A stretch of DNA of 64,000 bases from NCBI GenBank assembly GCA_013399015.1, contig VWZX01010273.1, positions 6,165,950 through 6,229,949 of the forward strand, written 5' to 3'. Both the position numbers and the translations under genes were made by a program. The notes under the pieces are model-generated. The model saw nothing but the letters and a program-made list of their open reading frames with translations. It did not search any database and was not told the DNA's origin. Below are positions 25,413-35,701 of this stretch, piece after piece; within the stretch, counting starts at the first letter, position 1, and each line of letters begins with the position of its first letter. Source of the DNA: Galbula dea. Taxonomy: Eukaryota; Chordata; Aves; Piciformes; Galbulidae.

Positions 25413-25725
25413 AGGGCCTGGGGGGACAATGTTTGTTCCACCTAAAGAGGAGGCTGGGGAGGATCTGACTGATGTCTTCATCTATCAGGTGGCTGTTGGA
25501 GAGAAAGTGGAATCAGAGTCTTCCTGGAAGTAGATAGTAAAAGGACAAGAAACAGTAATTGCATTTCACAGCAAGGGGAATTTCAGCTGGACATAGGGAA
25601 AACACTTTCATAATGAGGGTGGTTAAACAATGGAACAGGTTGAACAGGGAATTCCAGAAGGTTCTACCTCTAGAAATATTTTAAATGAAATAGGTTCATA
25701 GATCACATCAGGAGAATGGAACCAA
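25413..25725 (+). mobile_element. CR1 LINE 3' fragment, longest in the window
   Basis: This follows the end of the CR1 reverse-transcriptase ORF and the start of the 3' region: ctaaagaggaggctggggag, gatctgactgatgtcttcat, then aaaggacaagaaac, then aaggggaatttcagctggac, atagggaaaacactttcata, atgagggtggttaaacaatg, gaacaggttgaacagggaa and ctctagaaatatttt. The order and spacing match CR1 well, although many substitutions and the loss of the terminal tail show it is old. The coding frame is interrupted, so it is a dead fragment. The start is approximate because similarity tapers off upstream of 25413. Confidence 0.85.
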
Positions 25726-28104
25726 AGAAAAGAAGCAAAGATTCCTATATTGTTCCCATTTAAAAACATGCTCAAATTTAAAAATAATTACTTTGGGAAG
25801 AAATAAATCAAATAGCTTTAGAAATTGATCATAATAAACACAAAACAAGGCAAGATACTAATGCAGATGTGCACCATCAAGCATTCAAGAAACCCCACAA
25901 TATTTAATTTGTAATTATGCAAAAAATTTTATGCAACACAGATTTAGAACAGTGGTATTAAGATAAATAAATGCCTTCAGAATACAGGCAATTAGATTCA
26001 GAGACTTAAATAAGGAGGTGAATTGATGCAAGTATATTTCTTTTGACAAAAGGTGGGGGGGAAATCTCAAAGCTTTTTAATTATATGCAGTGAGAAGGCA
26101 GCTCACAAACCAGCCTCTTTCTTTTTTCCTTTGTAAAGAGTTGTCCCTGTAAGCAGAGATTAAACCCAGACTGAGAGCAGCATTTCTCAGCACCTATTAA
26201 TGATCTGAATTTACTCCCTGAAACATTTTCTCCTTGACAAATGTATTCCATACTTCCTGCTTCTTTCTTTCCTCTCAAATAGCATAAGATGACAACTTGT
26301 TAAAGCAATAAGGCTGACTTACAGGGTTTGAACACTTAAATGAAAAGTGGTTTATTTTGGTATGCTCACTTAATCATCATTACTTTGACATGTATCAGGT
26401 AATACAAGGAATATGAGGTCAAGTTTGTCCCTGATGTAACATTCATTACTTCATTTAATTTGCTTCAGAGGAGAATCTGTGAGTGGGAAGGGAAAAAAAT
26501 AAATATAAAAGAAGAGGTGGGGGAAAAAAGGTCATTTTAAAATAAGAAAAACAAGAAAGAAAAATCTTTGAAGTAAAGGTTCACCTTGGCTATGATACTG
26601 ACAAAAACAAACCTGTGACAAATCAATGACAGAAAGAGGATTTAAGAAAGAGGATTACTTTGTCAGCATTCTGCAGCACATTAGGTACAGTTTTTAAATT
26701 AGGTTGGGGTACATTTTTTGAATTGATAATATTCTGCTCATTATTTAATTTGAAAAAAAATCCAAACCCTAATTTTTTGCCTAGAGATAATTACACTGAT
26801 CAAAGGTTTATGCTAATGAATGTCTGCCAGACTGAGTCTTTTATTTTAATGGAAAGGGGAAGCTGTATAACACTCAGAGAAAATTCCTAAGTGGGCACAG
26901 TCTCTTTATTACAGCAACATAATAACTTCCTAGGGTCAATTCCCAATTCTCTTAGAAGCTACAAACATTATCCATCCTTCAGGAAAGTGACACAAGGTGT
27001 TTACATTCTCAGGGGAAGAAACCTCAGATGAAATCTCTTTACCAAACACCTGACCACTATTTTCAACAGAACTGCTTCCTTCAGTCAGGGGCTCAGCTGA
27101 ACAAAACGAGATGACCTGAAAAAGCTGAGAGTCTGGTGAAAAATGGGGAAAACAATGTGCCTAGATCCATTTAGAGACAGTTGAGCTGAGCACCAGCAAC
27201 ATGCTGATCTGATGGAGTCCTGAGCTATGTAAACACTGCAAGAGGGAGTAACAGCTAATAGAGTCATCTTCTATCCATGCAGCTAACAATTCAGCTGTGA
27301 GTGTCTTCCATGTTTAAGTCATGCAAGTAGTTCTGGTCAGAGGAATTCCTTGTGCAAGTAGCTTTTCTCTAAGAACAGTATTCATCATCTGTATCAGTGC
27401 CAAGTAAGTGTCTTATCAATTCTCAGAGCTCATCCATAGAAATAAGTAGATACCTGGTTTGGGTTTAAATAGCTCAGACTAACATCTACACTTGCAATGC
27501 AAACCCCAGGAGCTGTTCAACCTGCTGCTGCACTGCTATCATAAAGGGCCTCCTGCTAAGACATGGCAGAACACAATGGGATGCTACATAAGCTAGCTAA
27601 ATACAGTTCCTGCTTAAGATGGGAGGAAAAAAATATTCAATATTTAAGAAGTTTTCAGTCCACAAACAGCTACTCTCAATCCTACTTTTTGGTGAAGCCA
27701 GCTTCCTCTTGAAATCCAGACTACTGGAATAAAAGTCAAGAAATGACATATTTTTGTTGCCCAGTGTCTGTACTTCACAGCAATATCCCTGACCTAATAT
27801 GCAGAGGCTTTGAAAGAAGTAAACCTCAAGTCTCTAGTCCCATTCTATGTTTGCTACTGTTACTATGCATCCTATTAGGTGACTATGTTAGCTTTAAAGA
27901 ACAAAGTGCAACTAATTCACAGTACCCATTGGAATAAAACTGAATTTTGTTCCCACATAATCCTAAGAGACAGATAACTAGCATTCATATATATATTTTA
28001 AAAGCACAAATATTAAATTGCTTGATTTTCTTCCCTGTCACAGATAAAATGATGTGGATATTCACCTAGCATATTGCTTTTGACTTTCCTCTGTCTCAAA
28101 AGCC
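25726..28104. other. Unannotated AT-rich DNA
   Basis: No gene is recognised. A purine-rich stretch lies at about 26485-26570, and a G-run at about 26054-26061. Nothing else of note. Confidence 0.6.
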
Positions 28105-28190
28105 TCATTTGTTTCTAGAAACCTGTTTCCATATTTGTATATTTGATTCTCATTTGTTTGTAGAAACCTATGTTTCTACATTTTTCAGAA
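28105..28190 (+). repeat. Imperfect tandem duplication, period about 45 bp
   Basis: tcatttgtttctagaaacct at 28105 recurs as tcatttgtttgtagaaacct at 28150 (19 of 20 bases identical). Both are followed by a gtttc-containing stretch (gtttccatatttg and atgtttctacattt). This looks like a local slippage duplication of about 35-45 bp whose second half has diverged. No gene crosses it. Confidence 0.75.
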
Positions 28191-30331
28191 GTATCTCTCA
28201 GGCTGTTTAGTATAATGCTAGAAACAAAAATAAAGTTAGACTTCTTATAGTCTGGATTTAAATTCTGTATTAAGACAGAGATAATTTAAGGAGAATCTAT
28301 GCAGATAGTTTGATTGCATTAGAGGGAGGGCAAAGGAGAATAAGAGAAAACAGATCAGCATCCTCCCCAGTCAGAGCTGGGTGAGCTCTGACCTGAAATG
28401 TACACACTTTATGTGGAGTTTTTAATAAAGCTTAGGAAGAAAATCAGTGAGTGGATAGCTGAAAGAAAAGGATTTGTAACACTTTTTTTCATCTTTAGTG
28501 CTGAGTACATTTCTCTTTTGTAAACTTACACACATTATGGTAGCACATGAAAAAGATAAGTTCACCACTTATAACTTAACTAAATGTTCACACTATCTCC
28601 TACCCCTGGTAAGCATGAAATAATTGACAAGATTTCCTGTAGAACCCCAGAAAAGTTGATTCTTTTCCTTCTTGTTTTATTTTTTTTGGTCTGAAACTCC
28701 ATGACAGTGCACACTGAATTAGAGAGAAAACCTATTCACCTTATTGATGTGATTTGCCCAATGATAAACTCATCTAGTGCCCAGTTCAATCCTTTAGTAA
28801 GATTGGGCAAATAAATGAAACAAGCTTCATAAAATGGAAATGTTGCATAGCACTCTGAACCTTCCTCTCAGACCTCAACACTAAAGATTTCTTATTCACT
28901 TGAGTGGATTTACATCAGATGTCCATAGTAACAGCTTTACAGGATTAGGCTTTTGACAGAGAAGTTCATCAGGGGTTCTGCTTGAGCTGCACAATTGAAA
29001 TGCCTCCTCCAGTAGGTTCATGCAGAACTGCTCTCCAAGTGACTGTTACCAAGCTTTAATGGTCCAATGCACTAGACCATTGAACTGACATGCTGGCCAT
29101 TTGCAGGAAGGTTTTGCACACTCTGCAAGGTTCTCTGGATCACACTTTATTAGACAATGAAGCCTACCTTTGGATAACTCCCATCTGGATTCTTGACAAT
29201 TTCCTCAGCTTTAAATAGCAATAGAACTGTTTTTACTGGCCTCTATCAGAATCTAATTTATCACCCAGAATTACAGTGAACTCTCACAGCCCAGAAAGCT
29301 TTCTCTCAAAAAAAAAAAATTGTGTGAATAGCCTTCCATAGCTGGGCCTTGCAGCCAGGACTGTTCTGTGCAGTCCATTATCTCTGTTGTCACTGCTTTG
29401 TTCTGCTAATTACCTTCTTCATCATTTTGATATTCAAAATGACTGAGATCTTGAAGCTCAGCTACTATTGTTCTTTTTAGGCTAGCAGTTCACAAGTTTC
29501 AAACAGTTCTGTTCATCAGTTATGACAGGTGATCTTTTGTTTCTAAAAAATGGTGCTAATTTATAAATGTATTCATTTAATTTTAAGGTCTAGCAGCTTG
29601 ACTAGCAGTGTCAAGAAATGATGAACTATACAAAGTTTTTCTTTAGAGAAAACATGATGTTAAGTTGCTACTTTAAAGTTCCAGTATTCATTTTCTGGTC
29701 TTTTCTCAAGTAACAGGGTAGTGAAGCAAAAATTGAAAGGTAGAAAGGCATGAGATTTTGTTATCAAATTCTAATTGTCTCCACAGAAGTGTACATGGTA
29801 AAGTGCATTCCATAATGTTTACATTGCAAAGGGGAAATTGTTTTCCTTATTTATTTATTTTTTTTTTAAAGCTTACTAATGGATTATAATGGTTCAGTTC
29901 AGTTAACACTGTATTTCATTCCAGCTGGAACCACAGATTGCCTTCAAGGTGCTGATATGATAGTGTTTTGATGTTGAAACTTCTAAAGAATATTTGATAT
30001 ATCCTTCTCATTTCATTAGCTGGCACATTATGAAATGTGGTAAAAAATGACAAGCCAAACAAGTGGAAAAGAAACTTAACTATACTGAATTATTTTTTAA
30101 AGGCTATATTGTTGTGTTATCTTTGGAACTCTGGAGAAATTATCAGTAACAATTAGAAGTAATATGACATTTTAGTAACATTCTGCAGTATCTGTGCTGC
30201 ATCTAATGAGATATATCAAAAAGTGAAAGCTTAACTCCCATTCCAATGCATTTCTTAATCTATTTTAAAACAATATAATCCTTCAGCAATTAAGGATGCA
30301 GTCTCTCCAGCTGTGGTTGTTTTTTTGGCAG
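28191..30331. other. Unannotated AT-rich DNA
   Basis: No gene is recognised. It contains the inverted repeat at 29055-29084 (listed separately), an A-run near 29309-29320 and a T-rich run near 29860-29870. The block 29385-29480 (ctgctaattaccttcttcat and following) has no repeat signature and could be a conserved element, which is unproven. Confidence 0.55.
29055..29084. repeat. Inverted repeat able to form a 10-bp stem
   Basis: tttaatggtc at 29055-29064 pairs with gaccattgaa at 29075-29084 through 9 Watson-Crick pairs and one G-T wobble, around a 10-base loop. It is too short for a typical microRNA precursor. No terminator or gene is associated with it. Confidence 0.6.
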
Positions 30332-30632
30332 TCCTGCAAATATCAAGTCTTTGGATGATACAGTGCACCTTCTCCCTTGGGACAGTATCACTATCAAACA
30401 ACAGTTTGGAAAAGGAGCAAAGGAACAGAAAAACACAGATGCCTGCAGTGAAGATAGAATAATCTATCTTGATGAAAACAAACTGTCATGTGTTATGGAA
30501 GAAATAACAGCAATACAAGATCAGGATGGCCCAAAGTTTAATTTACTTGAGCATCTGTGCAATTTAAAGCTCTTGACTGTTTATCCTGAAAACCAAAGCA
30601 GAACAGAACTTTCCATCAGCTTCTATGTGTAG
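30332..30632 (+). CDS. Candidate coding exon (hypothetical, about 100 codons)
   Basis: A moderately T-rich tract (ggttgtttttttggcag) ends in AG at 30330-30331. The frame that reads through it continues 99 codons to TAG at 30630-30632. There is no ATG near its start, so it would have to be an internal or terminal exon. The peptide is hydrophilic and rich in Asp/Glu/Lys/Gln, with a mid-section DENKLSCVMEEITAIQDQDG, and it has no domain, membrane segment or signal peptide that I recognise. The open frame actually extends upstream past the putative acceptor. It could be an unrecognised exon, a decayed pseudogene piece or chance. An open frame of this length is expected several times in such a window. 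Confidence 0.14.
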
Positions 30633-33600
30633 ATATGTTGACCCAAATAAGAGCAGAGGTTTAACAAACCCACTGTATATATACATGGCTTCAACTAGGA
30701 TTCTTGTTAGTTTGTACCAGGTTCTCCTTAGCCATGACTAATTTATCTCATGCTGTGACTGGCTCTTTGGTTTTTTCTCCCTTCTGTCCTCCTCCTTTTT
30801 ACTAAGGCTTCAAGCAGTTGCTTGTCAGGCATATGAATACACATGAATCAGGGTGCATTTAGAAATCTACCCCTTTCTTTACCTTTCAGGCTTTTCTTCA
30901 TCTCTTCTATTTGAAAAAGAGCTACCAGCACTGTACTACAATGAATACAGTAGGAGAAAGTCATGAAATATATCTGATAGGGTGACAGATTCATAGGATC
31001 ACAGGAATATTCGCAACTATTGCAAGAAGGTTGGGATTAATCCACCAGTGTTTCTGCCCAGATTTACCAGTTGTGGCAGCCTTGCTTAAATGATAGAGTA
31101 CAGAAAGCCTCTCCCACTGAGCTAAAGCACTTCCAAACCCAGAAATAAGCTGTAACAGAGACAAGACTTTAAAGCTCCATACCTGCTGCAGCAGAGGAAA
31201 GACATCAGCTGGTTTTACAGATTACACAGCTAGAGCAAGGTAAGGATTAATGGAAAATGATTCTGAGTTTGAAGAACAAAAGCTTATGACTCTGCTTTGG
31301 CTAGGCACCATGTTACACTGGTGACCCATCTCTCTGCATCCTGAGCTTGGTGACAACCATGGGCAGGAAGCAAAGGTGCTGGAAAACATCTATTTCACAC
31401 CACATGGCAGTGCACTCTGCAGCCAGAACAATCCACGAGAACTCTTCTGGTTTTAAGAGTATTTTGTGACTATTTAATCTCTCTCATTTTAAAAGATGAC
31501 TGGCAAGTCAAGTAGCATTCCAAAGTGGAGACAGAAAGGGTGCAGAATCAGGCTGGTAATATCACAGCATGGCCTGCTGTCCTGTCAGGTCTAGAGCCTC
31601 ATCCAATTGTAATGTTTGTACACATACTAGCAATATTTGACTCCAAACCTCAGGCTAAATCATTTAAATTCAAGTCCTTGTGGATATAAGCTCTGCCTTG
31701 AGCAAGGTCTTGATCACCCAGGTATCACCTGCACTGCATATGGTAGGGGAGGCCAGAAGCAGCACAGACATCCTTTATTCCAGAAATTGCTGTGCACATG
31801 TTTATTGGAGAAGCAGGAAGTATACTGCAAACTTCAGCCACTGAAAGAAACAGGTTTTCTTTGATTTTAAAGAGCTTTGGTGTAAATGGTAGAATGTAAG
31901 AGGATACATAGAGTCTAGGAAGCTGAGTGACTCTGCAATATCCCTAATTTAACCAAGAAAGAAAGAAAGGTAGAGGAGAGTTTCAGGATGATAGCCTGAA
32001 ACCAGTAGGAAACGTTGGAAAGAAGACAACAACATGAAAAAGGCAGTAGGAGTAATGTACTAATCATGTGCTGTCACCACTCAGCTTGGAACATGAAACA
32101 TTTAAGATGAAAACAAAACCAATCTGTCCAATATGCTGTTAGTATGGCAGGATATCAGGTTGTCCTTCTGCTGAGATCTGCTGATTGTTTTGCCTCAGCC
32201 TAAGAGGAACTAAAGCTTTGATTTTACTGTGTTTCAGGGGTAAATGAGTAGTGTATAAATGCATTTATTAAGAAATTATGATTTTATTATTTACATCTCT
32301 TAATGCATGCAATAGTTCTAAGGAAGTTATTAGGACTACTCCACTGATTAAACCTAGACATACCTAGACTTATTTAGACAAACTTAGATTTATTTAGTCC
32401 TTCTCTGAACCAAGCTTTCATAAATGAAGTTTTCACCTAAAGTATAAAATAGAGCAATGCAGGAATAAATAATATTGGACTGAGTTTGACTGACAATTTC
32501 CTAGTTGCAGCTGACACTTATTTTCTAGTTAGCACACTGTGACAAAGATGTTCTGTTGGTAATGCAGTTTCCTAATGGAGCTTCTTGGCAGAAGGGTTAT
32601 TAAAGGTCATCCCAGAACTTCACGATTCAGATCAAAATAAAGCTATGCACAGAAGCTTTCAGTCAGAGCAAGGTTGTATTCTGTATCCTGGCACATTGTT
32701 AAAAAGCCAAAGCTCTATTTAAGGCCAAATCAAGAAAATTTGGTCAATCAGAGATCAAACTGGCTTCCTTGGAAAACAAGGATGTGCCAATAGCAAGCTA
32801 TCAATTTGGGCTTAAGCACAGTTTATTCAGCACAATTTTATTTGTAGTTGTGATTCTGCATTGAATACTAGAATACCTGTACTAAAATTTATAGCCTCTG
32901 TCCAGAGTTGTTTTAATGTCCAGATGAACACTAAATAACCAAGATTCCTTCCAGCTCCCTCCTCAGTTGCTGATATTTCCACTTTGTTTTTAATAAAGAC
33001 CAAGTTAGCCCCTGTCCCTGAGACAAGTTTTACCATGTTTCTTCACTTCTCTCTTCAGTTTCCCAAAAAATTTATTCCCCAAGAACCCATTTGTCTTTTT
33101 TTTTATTGTAGAAGCTGAACTCTATTAAAATGATATACAAGCTATGGAGCTGAAGAGCAAACTTTAAGGTTTTGGATAACACCTTATGAAATTAAGTTGA
33201 CCTTCTACTAAATCTTTCTGCACAAACACTGCATCCAAATGAAGTGTTTGTAGGAACTATCACCATTTCATAAACAGCCATATTGTGAAAACCAAAGTCT
33301 TTTGAAGGTTTTCTGGTTCTAGCTGTAGTTTGAGGAGTCATATTTGGTGAGTATCTTGCTTAAGCAGCAGCAATACCATGACATCATAACTTGGATAGAA
33401 CTGCAAACTGAGGTGTAAAACATTGATTAGCTAGTTAAATATTTTACCTCCTACAAAAAGCACTGAGAGGTAGTGTGATTTGAAAGTGGTTTAGTATTTT
33501 TTCATCCAATTTATAGAGGTTTTAGGGCTGGATCCAGCAACATTGTTACTAGTGGGAATTATGAATAGTGAGAGCATCACAACCTTGCAGTGTAGGGATT

Positions 33601-35342
33601 CCTCACTTCTAGCATTTTTATTCCCATTGGAGGTCCCAGTCCAACACAACATACTTCAGGGTAGACCTTGAAGAAGTAGAACATGCAGATCATTGGTTTA
33701 ACTTGAAGATAAATATGAGAGCTTATGACAACAAAGTTACAGAAAAGAGGGAGAAACTCTTGCTAGTGTGTCAGGTTTTAAGCCATAAGAAAAACTTTAA
33801 TAGGGATTTTCTGCTTTAGATTGCACCTCCTGAGTGTTTAATGAGAGCATAGATGATAGTATCAGTAAAAGAAGAAACTGTACCTTGCCTACAGCTCCAT
33901 TTAATATGCATCCTGTTCACCTGCAACAACATAACTGTTTTCAAAAGATTGTTGTAATCTTAGAAGATCATACAGCTAATCTGAGGCATTTTCCATTTGA
34001 TCTATTTGCCTCTCTTAGCTTGAACTATCACTTCCCTGTAGCTTCCCATTACATTCCTGTAGTTTGTTTCCCAAGCAATGCTGAACAGAATACTTTAAAA
34101 ACACATACTACTCAGCCCCATAACTTACACAGTAAAGTAGCCTTTTAAATTGCATAATAACTCATGTTTATGGTGAAGATTTAAAGAGAGGATCAGAAGG
34201 GCCAATTTCATTTATTTTTCCATCAGAGGCTTAGGTGAAGAATGATTTCAAGAGAGAATAATGTTTCTGGGACTGAAAGATATTCAGGAGAAAAAAAAAA
34301 ATCTATTAAACTAAATTGCCCAGGGATATCCAAAGATTACTAAATCAAAAGTTCACAAACACCTCAGTACAGCAAATGTCTAAGTCAACTTCATGCTTCT
34401 AATTCTCATTAATCCAACTGAAATTGGGTACCTAAATATCTTAACAGATCGAAGCTCAGGTTTCTGACTGAATAAAGTGAAGCCTCACACTACCATCTAT
34501 TTTATGAGCAGTCTCACTGATTTTTAACCTTTTGACATTCTGATCTGTCAATATGTTTTTAATCTTTGTCAATATTCTCCAGGAATGGTTTACTTGAACC
34601 TTCAAAGTTTTACCTAGGAAGTGTTTTGGGTTTTATCACAATCATTTTCTGTCATTCAGGAAGGGATTAAGCTTTCTTTGCCCATTAAAATCAGCAGATG
34701 ATGCTATGGATTGATCTGAACCATAAAGCACTTTGTAAAGCACACCACAGAGCCTCTTGTTGCAACTGAGTGAAACTTAACATATGGAAATTCTGTTCAC
34801 AAGGAATTGCCTGGGATTGTTTCACTTCAGTGTAACAGGTGAACTGAAAAGATTTCCTATAGGGTTCCAGCATGCAGAACACTGACCATCCAGGCTCCAG
34901 ACCACAGAAACAGCTACAAAGTTCAGCATATTTCTAGACAGAAATCTGAAGTACCTGCTGAAGTGCTTAGCTGTTCCTCAGGCTGCATAGGGCTGAGGCC
35001 CCTGTAGATCTTCCTGCAGCCTGGTCAGAGGAGGGCTAGGACAGAGTCCTGTGCAGGGTGGGAGACTCCATCTCCCCAGGACCTGACAGATTTTGTCTGG
35101 TAAAGATATGGTTCCAGTTCCACAAAAATCAGGAGTTTTGAGAGCAACATGATTTGTAATTCCCATTGAGAGTGGTTCCAACTCACAGTAGGTTCTGTGG
35201 ACACTGGCATTTCATTTTAATATGACTTCACTACTAACCAAAGTGAAGGTTTACACCACCAGGTAGGAAAGACCAAACTGCAGGTAGTGCCACTCCTCTT
35301 TATCTCATATAACCTTGCTACAGGAAACTGTTCCTCAGGTTA
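30633..35342. other. Unannotated AT-rich DNA
   Basis: No gene or clear interspersed repeat is recognised. A loose 10-base repeat (acctagacat, acctagactt, atttagacaa, acttagattt) lies at about 32349-32398. A locally more GC-rich patch lies at 34960-35130, without CpG enrichment. A11 lies at 34291-34301. The 104-codon frame at 33834-34148 has no recognisable motif. Confidence 0.55.
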
Positions 35343-35445
35343 GTGGGTTTTGGTTGGATTTGGTTGGCTTTGGGTTTTTTGTTTAATGGTTTGGGGTTGG
35401 TTTTTGTTTGTGGTTGGTTTTGGGTTTTTTTTTGGGGGGGAGGGG
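35343..35445 (+). repeat. G/T-only strand-asymmetric block with quadruplex potential
   Basis: Over about 100 bases the plus strand is almost purely G and T, in irregular ggttttggttgg-type units. It holds six runs of three or more G (35345-35347, 35372-35374, 35393-35396, 35422-35424, 35434-35440, 35442-35445) and many GG pairs. The last three runs are packed into 24 bases. This composition can form two- or three-tier G-quadruplexes. The two complementary open frames (35343-35549 plus, 35318-35554 minus) are by-products of low complexity. Confidence 0.8.
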
Positions 35446-35683
35446 AGAAAAAGTACCAATTACAAATGAGTTTTAATAGATTCATGATGAAACTTCCTGT
35501 TCTTGCTGGCACCAAAAATGTAGTAATTTCTTCCACAAGTTGTTCATAAGGCATTTAAGACTTGAGACTTAATTATTACTTTATAGGTAAGGCAATCATG
35601 CATTTTCCATGTTAATGATCCCTTTGTATACAAACTATGTTTTAGCATACAATTACTTTTGAAAGAAAGACATTTATTTTTAC
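35446..35683. other. Short unannotated spacer
   Basis: Ordinary AT-rich DNA between the G/T block and the palindrome. No gene is seen. Confidence 0.6.
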
Positions 35684-35701
35684 TGCTGCTAATTAGCAGC
35701 A
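35684..35701. repeat. Perfect 18-bp palindrome TGCTGCTAATTAGCAGCA
   Basis: The 18 bases are identical on both strands, centred on TAATTA with GCTGC/GCAGC arms. A perfect 18-bp palindrome is expected roughly 0.2-0.3 times by chance in 64 kb. The core is a symmetrical homeodomain dimer site. It may be a cis-regulatory site, but no gene is tied to it here. Confidence 0.6.

Noticed and set aside
30985..31060. ttcataggatcacagg resembling a reverse CR1 3' end
   Set aside because: Only about 16 bases match, and the expected ggttggaa and following blocks are absent or out of order.
35318..35554. Pro/Lys/Gln/Asn-rich minus-strand frame and Gly/Phe/Trp-rich plus-strand frame
   Set aside because: Both are translations of the G/T-only block. 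The repetitive residues follow from base composition.
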